Shown here piece by piece: positions 25,740-33,844 of a stretch of DNA of 64,000 nucleotides. Under the pieces are notes generated by a model. That model saw only the letters and a list, made by a program, of their open reading frames with translations. It was not told where the DNA came from and searched no databases. The first letter of the stretch is position 1, and every line of letters begins with the position of its first letter. Both the position numbers and the translations under genes were made by a program. Location: NCBI GenBank assembly GCA_015068495.1, contig SVKL01000006.1, forward strand, positions 40,704 to 104,703, in the 5' to 3' direction. This DNA comes from Oscillospiraceae bacterium. GTDB lineage: Bacteria > Bacillota > Clostridia > Oscillospirales > Oscillospiraceae.

Positions 25740-25770
25740 AATTTGCCGGCGATTCGCACGCCGGCAAATT
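25740..25770 (-). other. Stem-loop between livK and livH
   Basis: A perfect 12-bp stem (AATTTGCCGGCG/CGCCGGCAAATT, 7-nt loop) lies 10 nt after the livK stop and has no T-run behind it. It probably acts as an mRNA stabiliser or partial terminator, giving more LivK than permease. Confidence 0.55.
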
Positions 25771-25780
25771 GAGAAATATT

Positions 25781-26923
25781 TTACTTCAGGTTGTACTTAA
25801 CAGCACCCTTATCAACAGTACCGTCAGCATTCCACTTAATGTCAGTACCGGTAGCGCCCTTTGCCAAGGTGTAACCGCCGGTGAACTTAGCCTTCAGCAT
25901 ATCGCACAGGTCGGAAGCGGAGGTCTCGGGAGTTACGTCCTTACCCTCGTCAGCCAGCTGCTTCAAAGCACCGTAGATTGCGTAGATGCAGTCATATGCG
26001 GAAGCGCCGAACTGATTCAGCGTGTCGGTGCCGAACTTCTCGGTGTACTTCTTAACGAAGTCAGCGGCAGCGCCCTCTGTGGCAGTTGCATCGAAGTGGC
26101 TCAGCATAGAAACTTCCTGAGGAATGGTAGCCAAATCCAGCTGACCGGCCAGACCGTCGAAACCGTCGCAGCCGTAGTATGTTGCATCAGCGGCAATCTC
26201 AGCCTTAGCCTGCTCCATAAACACAGCGGCGGGCTGGTAGTAGATGGGCATAAAGATGAACTTGCATTCCTTCAGCTTGCTGATCTGGGTGGAGAAGTCA
26301 GTAGAGGTTGCTTCGGTGAAGCTGGTCTCAACCACTTCGATAGAATCGTTCAAATTGTCCTTGAACTGCTTGTAGATACCGTCGGAGTAGCTATCGTCGG
26401 AACGGTAGAACACACCAATCTTGGTCAGGCCTGCATTGTTGACGTAGTCAGCAGCAACGGCGCCCTGGTTGCCGTCAGCAAAGCACATCTGGAAGCCATT
26501 GTCGAATTCGGGAATCTTGTCACCGGAGGCAGAGGGAGTCAGGAAGAAAACATTGTCTTCCTTAGCCAGAGTCTTGAACTCCTCGCCGGGAGCGGTGGTA
26601 ACAGTACCCAAAGAAACCTGCATACCCTCGTTCATCAGGTTTGCATAGTTGGTGGAAACCTTAGTGGCATCGTGCTGGTCATCGGTGGCAATCAGCTTGA
26701 AGTTGTAGCCGTTTAAGCCGCCTGCAGCGTTGATTTCATCAACTGCCATCTGTGCGGAATTCTTAACCGCAACACCGTAAACAGAAGCGCCGCCAGTCAG
26801 AGGGCCGGAGAAGCCGATTACAATCTCGGTGTTCTTGGTCTTGTTATCAGCCTTGTTGCCGCAGCCGGCAAACATTGCAGCTACCATCACAGCAGCCAAC
26901 AGAATTGCGAGAAACTTTTTCAT
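25781..26923 (-). CDS. livK: Branched-chain amino acid-binding lipoprotein LivK
   Basis: A 380-aa substrate-binding protein with lipobox FAGC (Cys21), a Lys/Asn linker, then the type I periplasmic-binding fold (IVIGFSGPLTGGASVYGVAVKNSAQMAVDEINAAGG; VSLGTVTTAPGEEF; VFYRSDDSYSDGIYKQFKD; YGCDGFDGLAGQL; AYDCIYAIYGALKQLADEGKDV). ATG at 26923 follows AAGGAGT; the ORF-track extension of 23 codons has no ribosome binding site. First gene of the liv operon, behind a strong promoter. Confidence 0.95.
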   Translation of the reverse strand: MKKFLAILLAAVMVAAMFAGCGNKADNKTKNTEIVIGFSGPLTGGASVYGVAVKNSAQMAVDEINAAGGLNGYNFKLIATDDQHDATKVSTNYANLMNEGMQVSLGTVTTAPGEEFKTLAKEDNVFFLTPSASGDKIPEFDNGFQMCFADGNQGAVAADYVNNAGLTKIGVFYRSDDSYSDGIYKQFKDNLNDSIEVVETSFTEATSTDFSTQISKLKECKFIFMPIYYQPAAVFMEQAKAEIAADATYYGCDGFDGLAGQLDLATIPQEVSMLSHFDATATEGAAADFVKKYTEKFGTDTLNQFGASAYDCIYAIYGALKQLADEGKDVTPETSASDLCDMLKAKFTGGYTLAKGATGTDIKWNADGTVDKGAVKYNLK

Positions 26924-27020
26924 AAATATTACTCCTTTTCTTTTCGCTTTTATATAAAGAAGCGGAGGTGCGTAGCGCACACGTTTCCTCATAACGGAAC
27001 TGGATTTCCAATGTTCCTAC

Positions 27021-27049
27021 ATTGTATCCCATACGCGTACATTTGTCAA
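27021..27049 (-). promoter_or_regulatory. Promoter of the livKHMGF operon
   Basis: Minus-strand TTGACA and TACAAT are 17 nt apart, leaving a leader of about 90 nt before livK that includes a small GTGCG/CGCAC hairpin. No leader-peptide, T-box or other known riboswitch pattern was recognised. Confidence 0.75.
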
Positions 27050-27113
27050 CCCACAAAATACACTTTTTATGAGGAATCTCATTTTTTCTTTTTGTCTATT
27101 TTTCACAAAGCCG

Positions 27114-28478
27114 TCACTTCAGCGCCTGCTGCACCGCTGCGAGCACCTTGGCGGCAATGGGAACGCATACGGTTTTTCCGTAGCCGGCATCCTCCACGCA
27201 GACCATAAATGCCAACGGCAGCTCCTGACTGTCCACAAAGCCGGTGAACATTGCATTGGGCTTCTTGCCACCATCCACTTCGCCGGTTCCGGTTTTTGCA
27301 CCTACGGTAAGTCCCGGGAAGTTCTCCGCGCCATACTTGGTATCCACGTTATTCTGCAGATAATCCCGCAAAACGGCGGCGGTTTCCTTGGACATAATCC
27401 GCTGGCCTGCCTTAGGCTTAGCATCGTAGGTGCGATGACCGTCTACCGATATTTCCTCCACAAGGTAGGGCATTGTCACCTTGCCGTCATTGGCAACTGC
27501 CCCCATAAAGGTTAAAAATGCGCAGGGATTTACCAAATCCCGATGCTGTCCGATACTTGCCCAAGCCAGATTCAAGTCCGCTGCTGCTACAATTTCAAAA
27601 TTCCCCTTTGCGGTGGTAACGCCGTCAAAGGTAACCGCATCTGTAATCCCAAAGCGCTCCACATAGCGCGTCAGCGTGTCTGCGCCCAGCTGCAGAGCAA
27701 TCTCCGCAAAGGCGCAGTTGCAGGAATTACAAAAGGCCTGCTTCAGGGTTTGCTCCCAGTGTGCATCCTCACAGGTAATTTTTTCGTTACCAATTTTATA
27801 TTCCCCTGTACAGGCAAAGGTCTGATTCACAATTTCCGGATTGGTTTCCAGCGCAGCCGCCAGAGTCACAATCTTAAAAATAGAGCCGGGAATATAGCTG
27901 GATTGGGTAAACCGGTTCACATACAAGCCCTTATACTGCTCATCCTCTTCCGAAAAATCGGGCACATTGTCCGGGTCGTAGGTAGGGGTGGTCACGGCGC
28001 ATAAAAGCTGACCGGTTTTGTAGTTAAATACCGCCACCGTACCCTTATACTCCCCCATTGCCTCCAGCGCCGCCATCTGCACCTTGGCTGACAGGGTAAG
28101 CTCTGCCACGCCGCCGGTCTGTCCGTAGTTATACACGCCGTTTACCACATCAAAGCCTGCCATTTCGGCGGCATAATGGGACAGCGACGGCGCACTGATA
28201 CTGCCGTACCGATCGCCTACCCAATGGACCGTGGATTGCCGCAGGGGCAGCAGATTGGAATATTCCCGACCGTCGTTTAAGTCCAAAAGCAACGCGCCAT
28301 CTCTGTCGGTGACCACACCGCAGCCGATGTTGCCGCCGTTATACACGTGGGGTGAGCCGGGGAATATCGCCCAATCATCCGCTTTTATAAAGTATTCTGC
28401 CAAAAAGAACACAAAGCCGCCAAGCAAAACCAATACAAACAGGATCAGCGCCATTGTCCGAGATGCAATTCTATTCAT
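27114..28478 (-). CDS. Penicillin-binding transpeptidase, PbpA-like
   Basis: A 454-aa class B-like penicillin-binding protein with one N-terminal anchor (about 8-30), an N-terminal domain resembling that of PbpA (GCGVVTDRDGALLLDLNDGREYSNLLPL), and a transpeptidase domain with SxxK (PGSIFKIVT), SxN (SCNCAF) and KTG (GAKTGTGEVDGG). It crosslinks peptidoglycan at the outer face of the membrane. ATG at 28478 follows AGGAGGTG and overlaps the end of the FtsW-like gene by 8 nt. This coupling with a SEDS glycosyltransferase implies a cognate SEDS/PBP synthase, for division, elongation or spore formation. Confidence 0.92.
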   Translation of the reverse strand: MNRIASRTMALILFVLVLLGGFVFFLAEYFIKADDWAIFPGSPHVYNGGNIGCGVVTDRDGALLLDLNDGREYSNLLPLRQSTVHWVGDRYGSISAPSLSHYAAEMAGFDVVNGVYNYGQTGGVAELTLSAKVQMAALEAMGEYKGTVAVFNYKTGQLLCAVTTPTYDPDNVPDFSEEDEQYKGLYVNRFTQSSYIPGSIFKIVTLAAALETNPEIVNQTFACTGEYKIGNEKITCEDAHWEQTLKQAFCNSCNCAFAEIALQLGADTLTRYVERFGITDAVTFDGVTTAKGNFEIVAAADLNLAWASIGQHRDLVNPCAFLTFMGAVANDGKVTMPYLVEEISVDGHRTYDAKPKAGQRIMSKETAAVLRDYLQNNVDTKYGAENFPGLTVGAKTGTGEVDGGKKPNAMFTGFVDSQELPLAFMVCVEDAGYGKTVCVPIAAKVLAAVQQALK

Positions 28479-30192
28479 CTGCTGCACCTCCTGTCTTGTG
28501 CAAACGCACAGCAAAGCTGGCATTTTGTCTGGTGTCCGTGGCTTTGATAAAGGCAAGCAAGCCCCAAGCGCAAATCATACTGGAGCCGCCGTTGGACAAA
28601 AACGGAAAGGTAACGCCTGTCAGCGGCAGTACATCCACTGTGCCCAGCACATTCAGCGACACCTGCACCAGCATAATACCGGCGGCTGTACATCCGCCGA
28701 TGGTATAAAAGCTGCTGCGTCCCACTGCCGCTGAACGCACAACAAACAGCGCCAGTCCCACAATTGCCAAAAGCAGAAAAATTGCCATAACCAAGCCCCA
28801 TTCCTCTGTAATGGTGGCAAACACCACGTCAGAGTCGGAAGCAAACACATTCTTCATCCAGCCCTTCCCTGCTCCCAATCCAAAGAAGCCTCCGGAGACC
28901 ATACACATCAGCGCACGGGTCTGCTGATAGCCCCCATCCAGCGGCATTTCCCATATATGCCGCCACGAGGAAAATCTTCTCAGCGCGTGGGGCGCAATAC
29001 GCAGCGCCACAACGCCTGCAAACGCCAATGCGGTAATTGCCAAGGCAACGGTTCCGATACTGCCGGAACGCATATAAGCAATCACCAGAAAAGCGGCAAA
29101 GAAAATCAGCGCTGTGCCAAAGTCATTCATAAGGGCCAGACAGCCGCACAGAACAACTGAGTAGCCAATAAACAGAAACAGATTCCGTTTTTTCATCAAT
29201 CTATCCATGGTGGATGCCCCTACAAACACAAAGCAAACCTTGCTCAGTTCCGAGGGCTGCAACGAAAGCGGCCCGATTTCCAGCCAGTTCTTTGCGCCGT
29301 AATACTCCTTGCCAAACAGAAGTGTAATCAGCAAAAATCCAACACCGGCAATACCTGCCAAGTATCTTATCTTTTTTGCCCGCTCCAAATCCCGCAGAGA
29401 CATACCCACAAACAGGAACGTTGCAAGTCCTAAAGCCATAGCAATCAGCTGCTTAACGGCTTCCTTGGGCACCACCGCCGATATTGCCGCCATACCCATT
29501 GTACACAGGAAAAAGGCAATGGTTTCCACCTCAAAGGATGTTCTGTGAATACACACATAGAAAAGCAGCAGCAGCCACTGCATCACCGCAATTCCGGCAA
29601 AACCAATGAGTACGGACTGGGCTGTTTCTGCTGTGCCGTTCATCAAATAAGCAAAGCAGCACAGACCTTGCAGCAAGGTCAAAATCAGCACATTTACAAG
29701 GCCGGATACAAAGGAAGAGCCTTTGGTCCGAAGCTGGGCAAGCTTTTGCTCCTGCTTTTGGGAAATAGGCTCCAGCCGCATATCCACGCCGCCGATGGTG
29801 ATGATATCCTTGGGGGTAAGCGCCCTAATCTTCACACGTTTTCCGTTGACCAATACGCCGTTGGAGGAGTCGGAATCGGTGACCGTCCAGCTGCCGTCAT
29901 CGTAGCGGGTCAAAACGCCGTGGCTGCGGGATACCGTAGGTACATCGATGACGATATCGCTCCGCTTGCTGCGGCCAATCACGCTTTCCCAGTGGGTGAT
30001 GGGCAGCTTTGTGCCATCATCCAAGCACAGCCAAGCCCAAATTTCCGGCTCCCGACGGAAGGTCAGCAAGGGTTTCAGGCATCGCAAAAGCAATAGAAGT
30101 GCCAAAATCGGCGCGCCAAATCGCAAAATCCCTATCAGCACATTGGAATAGGTGTCCTGCGCCGTCTGTAAGCTGTAAAAGAATTGGTCCAT
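28471..30192 (-). CDS. FHA domain fused to FtsW/RodA/SpoVE-type SEDS glycosyltransferase
   Basis: A 573-aa fusion. A first membrane helix (about 18-38) precedes a cytoplasmic FHA domain at about 60-140 with the expected GRSKRSDIVID, SRSH and SSNGVLVNGKRV motifs for phosphothreonine binding. The rest (about 170-560) is a SEDS membrane domain of about ten helices (GAKNWLEIGPLSLQPSELSKVCFVF; NDFGTALIFF; GGGYQQTRALMCMVSGGFFGLGAGKG-like loop; LPLTGVTFPFLSNGGSSMI), which polymerises lipid II. AAAGGAGGTG precedes the start. In Actinobacteria FHA protein and FtsW are separate neighbours of PbpA and PknB; here they are one polypeptide, while PknB and its phosphatase lie at 40267-43216. Confidence 0.92.
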   Translation of the reverse strand: MDQFFYSLQTAQDTYSNVLIGILRFGAPILALLLLLRCLKPLLTFRREPEIWAWLCLDDGTKLPITHWESVIGRSKRSDIVIDVPTVSRSHGVLTRYDDGSWTVTDSDSSNGVLVNGKRVKIRALTPKDIITIGGVDMRLEPISQKQEQKLAQLRTKGSSFVSGLVNVLILTLLQGLCCFAYLMNGTAETAQSVLIGFAGIAVMQWLLLLFYVCIHRTSFEVETIAFFLCTMGMAAISAVVPKEAVKQLIAMALGLATFLFVGMSLRDLERAKKIRYLAGIAGVGFLLITLLFGKEYYGAKNWLEIGPLSLQPSELSKVCFVFVGASTMDRLMKKRNLFLFIGYSVVLCGCLALMNDFGTALIFFAAFLVIAYMRSGSIGTVALAITALAFAGVVALRIAPHALRRFSSWRHIWEMPLDGGYQQTRALMCMVSGGFFGLGAGKGWMKNVFASDSDVVFATITEEWGLVMAIFLLLAIVGLALFVVRSAAVGRSSFYTIGGCTAAGIMLVQVSLNVLGTVDVLPLTGVTFPFLSNGGSSMICAWGLLAFIKATDTRQNASFAVRLHKTGGAADE

Positions 30193-30222
30193 ATCGTCAC
30201 CTCCTTTGTAGATTTGTAATGG

Positions 30223-31047
30223 TTATTCCATACTCCGCAGCAGCGCAATTTCTTGAGCGTACTGAGGCAGTTCGTTAGGTGTTTCCAAAATCATAGGTTT
30301 TCCCTTTAATTTGGGATGGTTGATGATATTACAAAAAGTTGCAAGGCCAAGGCTGCCTCTGCCGATACATTCGTGCCGGTCTTTATGGCTGGTAAACGGA
30401 TTCTTGGAATCATTCAAATGCAGCGCCTGCAGCCTGTCAAGTCCGATAATCCGGTCAAATTCAGCCAAAACCCCGTCCAAGTCATTCACAATATCATACC
30501 CGGCATCATACACGTGGCAGGTATCCAAACAAACGCCAAGCTTTTCGCTGCCAACCCCATCGATAATAGCCTTGAGCTCTTCAAAACGGCTGCCAACCTC
30601 GCTGCCCTTGCCGGCCATAGTTTCCAGTAAAACGGTCACAGGATAGTCCGGCTCCAGCGCATACTTCAGCGCATCTACTATCTGAGCGATTCCCGTATCC
30701 ATCCCCTGCCCTACGTGGCTGCCCGGATGGAAATTATAAAAATTCCCCGGCAAATAACACATACGCTGCAGGTCATCCTTCAGAATATCCCACGCAAAAA
30801 GCCGGTCTTTTTCCCGCGCCGTACACAAATTCATTGTATAAGACCCGTGGGCAACCAATTTGCCGAAGCCTTTTTCCTTCAGAAGCGCCACTGCTTTTTC
30901 ACAGTCCGCGGGGTCTAGCTCCCTTGCCTTACTGCCTCTGGGATTGCGGGTGAAAAAGGCAAAGGTGTTTGCCCCCAAGCTCTCGGCAGTATGTATCATT
31001 GCTACGTTGCCGTTTGATGCAGATAAATGGCAGCCGATAAACAGCAT
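30223..31047 (-). CDS. nfo: Deoxyribonuclease IV (AP endonuclease)
   Basis: A 274-aa TIM-barrel endonuclease of the Nfo family, which cleaves DNA 5' of abasic sites in base excision repair. Zn-ligand segments are visible: [69 protein letters not shown] and ILETPNE. Length matches the family. AAAGGAGTG precedes ATG. It stands alone, divergent from the DUF1858 gene, with its own promoter. Confidence 0.96.
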   Translation of the reverse strand: MLFIGCHLSASNGNVAMIHTAESLGANTFAFFTRNPRGSKARELDPADCEKAVALLKEKGFGKLVAHGSYTMNLCTAREKDRLFAWDILKDDLQRMCYLPGNFYNFHPGSHVGQGMDTGIAQIVDALKYALEPDYPVTVLLETMAGKGSEVGSRFEELKAIIDGVGSEKLGVCLDTCHVYDAGYDIVNDLDGVLAEFDRIIGLDRLQALHLNDSKNPFTSHKDRHECIGRGSLGLATFCNIINHPKLKGKPMILETPNELPQYAQEIALLRSME

Positions 31048-31070
31048 AAGTATTCACTCCTTTGTCCATT

Positions 31071-31099
31071 ACAATACCACAAAACCGGCAAAAATGCAA
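31071..31099 (-). promoter_or_regulatory. Promoter of nfo
   Basis: Minus-strand TTGCAT and TATTGT are 17 nt apart, about 24 nt before the nfo start. Both boxes match consensus at four of six bases. Confidence 0.4.
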
Positions 31100-31160
31100 A
31101 TTGCAGAATATCTCAGCCCGCAGTGGCTATTTTCAGGCGTGGGCAATGTAAAATTCCCTC

Positions 31161-31189
31161 TTGTATTTTGCGTATGCAGCGGTTATAAT
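31161..31189 (+). promoter_or_regulatory. Promoter of the DUF1858 gene
   Basis: TTGTAT and a perfect TATAAT are separated by 17 nt, with the -10 31 nt upstream of the ATG at 31220. Confidence 0.6.
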
Positions 31190-31219
31190 AGGGCAAGAAA
31201 TGTAATAGGAGGTCATATT

Positions 31220-31456
31220 ATGGCTGTTAAAATTGAAAAGAATACCATTATCGGTGATGTTTTGGATTTGGCGCCCCACGCCGCACCTTTGTTCTTTGCA
31301 ATCGGTATGCATTGCTTGGGCTGCCCTTCCTCCCGCGGTGAGACCGTTGAGGAAGCCTGCGCCGTTCACGGCATTGATTGCGAGCCTTTCTTGGCGCAGC
31401 TGAATCACTTCCTGGAAGCCTATGAGGCTGACCAGGCAGAGAAAGCAGCACAGTAA
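31220..31456 (+). CDS. DUF1858 domain protein with CxxC
   Basis: A 78-aa cytoplasmic protein, IEKNTIIGDVLDLAPHAAPLFFAIGMHCLGCPSSRGETVEEACAVHGID, matching the short DUF1858 (hybrid-cluster-associated) family: a helix bundle with a Cys-Leu-Gly-Cys pair followed by PSS. Members are thought to be redox or metal-related, but no activity is established. The start is the ATG after AGGAGGTC; the longer ORF-track start lies upstream of the promoter. Single gene with its own promoter and terminator. Confidence 0.88.
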   Translation: MAVKIEKNTIIGDVLDLAPHAAPLFFAIGMHCLGCPSSRGETVEEACAVHGIDCEPFLAQLNHFLEAYEADQAEKAAQ

Positions 31457-31467
31457 ACCAAACCGGC

Positions 31468-31503
31468 TATGCCATCCCGTTTTGCCGGGATGGCATATTC
31501 TTT
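31468..31503 (+). terminator. Intrinsic terminator of the DUF1858 gene
   Basis: A 12-bp perfect stem (TATGCCATCCCG/CGGGATGGCATA) is followed by TTCTTT. Confidence 0.8.
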
Positions 31504-31515
31504 ATGAGGTGTTCT

Positions 31516-32211
31516 ATGAAAATCCCTGTATCTCCCCGGCTGCTTGCCTGCTGTGACTTTATAAGCCCCGGTGACCGGGTGGCTGATATTGGCTGCGACC
31601 ACGGCTATTTGGGCATCTATCTGCTAAGCAAGGGCATCGCAAGCTCCGTCATTGCATCGGACATCCGCAACGAGCCTTTGCAATGTGCCGTCCGCAACAG
31701 CGCCAAATTCGGCGTGCAGGACAAAATTACCTTTCATCTTTCTGACGGCGTACAGAACATCCCCCGTGATTTTGATACGCTTGTATGCGCCGGTATGGGC
31801 GGCGATACGATGGTTTCCATCCTGTCCTCTGCCCCTTGGCTGAAGGACAAGCGGTATCGGCTGGTTTTGCAATGTCAGTCCAAAACCCCTATGCTGCGGA
31901 AGTATCTCCACGACAGCGGCTGGCGGATTCTGGAGGAGCGGGTTTTGCGGGACGGAAGATTCCTTTACACGGTTATGGAGGTGGTTCCCTACGGAGGCTA
32001 TCCCCTTACGCCGGGAGAATGTCATTTCCCCCCTGCTCTTTTGGAAAACCCCTCAGCAGAAGTTCCGGCATATTACCGCTGGGTTGTCGGCGGGTTAGAA
32101 ATAAGCATCCATAACCAAGGAAGAAATGCTGACCCTTGGAAAGCAAAAGCATTGGAAGAATTAAAGAATTTACCGCCGGAGCTCAGCTGGCTGAAGGAGG
32201 ATTCATTATGA
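31516..32211 (+). CDS. trmK: tRNA (adenine(22)-N1)-methyltransferase TrmK
   Basis: A 231-aa SAM-dependent methyltransferase of the TrmK (YqfN) family that methylates A22 of certain tRNAs. Motif I VADIGCDHGYLGIYLL, acidic loop IASDIRNEPL, and VCAGMGGDTMVSIL plus QCQSKTPMLRKYL are family hallmarks. GAGGTG fits ATG at 31516 better than the ORF-track ATG at 31504, which lies in the preceding terminator tail. The stop overlaps the start of nif3 (ATGA), the conserved Firmicutes pair. Confidence 0.93.
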   Translation: MKIPVSPRLLACCDFISPGDRVADIGCDHGYLGIYLLSKGIASSVIASDIRNEPLQCAVRNSAKFGVQDKITFHLSDGVQNIPRDFDTLVCAGMGGDTMVSILSSAPWLKDKRYRLVLQCQSKTPMLRKYLHDSGWRILEERVLRDGRFLYTVMEVVPYGGYPLTPGECHFPPALLENPSAEVPAYYRWVVGGLEISIHNQGRNADPWKAKALEELKNLPPELSWLKEDSL

Positions 32212-32969
32212 CGACTGCTTCTGATATTTTACACTTTATAGAATCCATTGCTCCCACAGACCTGAAACTGGAATGGGACAATGTAGGTCTCCTGTGCGGA
32301 CGGGGCGACAAGGAGGTGCGCACGGTTCTGGTGGCGCTGGACCCTTTCACCCACGTGGCACACGAAGCTGCCGAGGTTGGCGCAGATCTGCTGGTGACCC
32401 ACCACCCTCTGATTTTCCACCCGCTGTCTTCCGTAACCGACCAAACAACTGTTGGACGGGCAATCACCGCCTTGATTTCCCACGATATCACCGCCGTCAA
32501 CGCCCACACCAACTTAGACTGTGCCAACGGCGGTGTGAACGATGTGCTGGCAGAGCTGCTCGGACTGACTGACGTTTCTGTAATCGGTCACGACCATCTT
32601 TTGCGGGCAGGATTTGTTGACAGCACTCTGCCGGAATTTTTGCAGCAGGTAAAAAACGCCCTTGGCTGCAATTGCCTGCGTTTTGTAGACAGCGGAAAGG
32701 CTGTGCATAAGGTGGCTGTGGGCGGCGGTGCCTGCGGCTCGGAGCTGGCAGATGTAATTGCTGCCGGTTGCGACACCTTTGTCACCGCAGATGTGAAGTA
32801 CAACCAATTTTGGGATGCAAAGGAACTGGGCGTCAATCTGATTGACGCCGGACATTTCCACACGGAAAATCCGGTATGCGCGGTATTGGCCCGAAAGATT
32901 CAATCGCAATTCCCGCAAATCCGCGTAATTTTATCGAAAAAGCATAACGATTGCGTGAAATTCTATTGA
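32208..32969 (+). CDS. Nif3-like dinuclear metal-center protein (YqfO type)
   Basis: A 253-aa member of the Nif3/YbgI/YqfO family, a toroidal hexamer with two metal ions per subunit. Metal-ligand segments are VTHHPLIFHP, AHTNLDCANGGVNDVLAELL and DAGHFHTENPV. At about 250 residues it lacks the extra middle domain found in longer YqfO homologues. Often annotated as GTP cyclohydrolase 1 type 2, but physiological activity is unsettled. AAGGAGG precedes ATG, which overlaps trmK. Confidence 0.92.
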   Translation: MTTASDILHFIESIAPTDLKLEWDNVGLLCGRGDKEVRTVLVALDPFTHVAHEAAEVGADLLVTHHPLIFHPLSSVTDQTTVGRAITALISHDITAVNAHTNLDCANGGVNDVLAELLGLTDVSVIGHDHLLRAGFVDSTLPEFLQQVKNALGCNCLRFVDSGKAVHKVAVGGGACGSELADVIAAGCDTFVTADVKYNQFWDAKELGVNLIDAGHFHTENPVCAVLARKIQSQFPQIRVILSKKHNDCVKFY

Positions 32970-32994
32970 TTTTCCCGTAGCGCTCTGCTAAAAT
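32966..32994 (+). promoter_or_regulatory. Promoter of yebC
   Basis: TTGATT and TAAAAT are 17 nt apart; the -35 overlaps the nif3 stop codon. The -10 is about 40 nt upstream of the yebC start. Confidence 0.45.
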
Positions 32995-33033
32995 ATATGA
33001 GAAATTTTACAAGCAACAGGAAGGAAGATACTT

Positions 33034-33762
33034 ATGTCCGGACATTCCAAATGGCATAACATTCAAAAGACCAAAGGCGCACAGGATGCAAAGCGTGCTG
33101 CCGCTTTTACCAAAATCGCAAAGGAATTGATCGTTGCCGTGAAAGAAGGCGGCGGCATTACCGACCCTGCCAACAACTCCCGTTTGGCAACCATTATCAC
33201 CAAGGCAAAGGCCGCCAATATGCCCAACGACAATATCAAGCGTTGTCTTGAGAAGGCTGCCGGCGCAGGTGGCGGCGACAGCTACGAGTCCATTAACTAT
33301 GAGGGTTACGGCCCCGGCGGTGTGGCTGTGATTGTGGAAACAATGACCGACAACCGCAACCGTACCGCAGGCTCTATGCGCCACCATTTCGATAAATTTG
33401 GCGGCAATTTGGGCGCTTCCGGCTGCGTGGCTTGGAGCTTTGACCGCAAGGGTGTGCTGGTGATTGATAACGAAGACGGCGATTATGATGAAGAAGAAGT
33501 TATGATGGATGCAATGGATGCCGGCGCAGATGATTTTGAGGCCGAAGAAAACTGCTTCACCATCTACACCACCCCTGATGATTTCAACGAGGTGGTTGCA
33601 AAGCTGGAGAAGTACACCTTTGTTTCCGCACAGATTGAAATGGTTCCCCAGAACTATCAAAAACTGGAGACCGAGGAACAGGCCATTCAAATGCAGAAGC
33701 TCATCGACGCTATGGAAGACGACGATGACGTGCAGAACGTGTGGCACAACTGGGAAGAATAA
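33034..33762 (+). CDS. yebC: YebC/PmpR family protein
   Basis: A 242-aa protein beginning SGHSKWHNIQKTKGAQDAKRAAAFTKIAKELIVAVKEGGG, the highly conserved YebC N-terminus, followed by NMPNDNIKRCLEKAAG, EGYGPGGVAVIVETMTDNRNRTAGSMRHHFDKFGGNLGASGCVAWSF and an acidic C-terminus. The family is described as DNA-binding regulators and, more recently, as ribosome-associated factors helping proline-rich translation. GGAAGGAAG precedes ATG. Single gene with its own promoter and terminator. Confidence 0.96.
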   Translation: MSGHSKWHNIQKTKGAQDAKRAAAFTKIAKELIVAVKEGGGITDPANNSRLATIITKAKAANMPNDNIKRCLEKAAGAGGGDSYESINYEGYGPGGVAVIVETMTDNRNRTAGSMRHHFDKFGGNLGASGCVAWSFDRKGVLVIDNEDGDYDEEEVMMDAMDAGADDFEAEENCFTIYTTPDDFNEVVAKLEKYTFVSAQIEMVPQNYQKLETEEQAIQMQKLIDAMEDDDDVQNVWHNWEE

Positions 33763-33768
33763 ACGGCA

Positions 33769-33801
33769 ACTCCCCTCCGTTACCCGGAGGGGAGTTTATT
33801 T
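33769..33801 (+). terminator. Intrinsic terminator of yebC
   Basis: ACTCCCCTCCG/CGGAGGGGAGT (11 bp, 5-nt loop) followed by TTATTTTA, seven bases after the stop. Confidence 0.85.
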
Positions 33802-33806
33802 TACAG

Positions 33807-33842
33807 AAAAGCAGGGTGTGTCATCAGACACACCCTGCTTTT
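33807..33842 (-). terminator. Intrinsic terminator of ldh
   Basis: A perfect 16-bp stem (AAAAGCAGGGTGTGTC/GACACACCCTGCTTTT, loop of four) lies between the converging yebC and ldh genes. Its A/T ends let it act on both strands. Confidence 0.88.
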
Positions 33843-33844
33843 GA

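Noticed and set aside
26924-27020. Riboswitch or leader peptide upstream of livK
   Set aside because: The 90-nt leader holds only a 5-bp hairpin and no leucine, isoleucine or valine codon run, T-box or known aptamer pattern.
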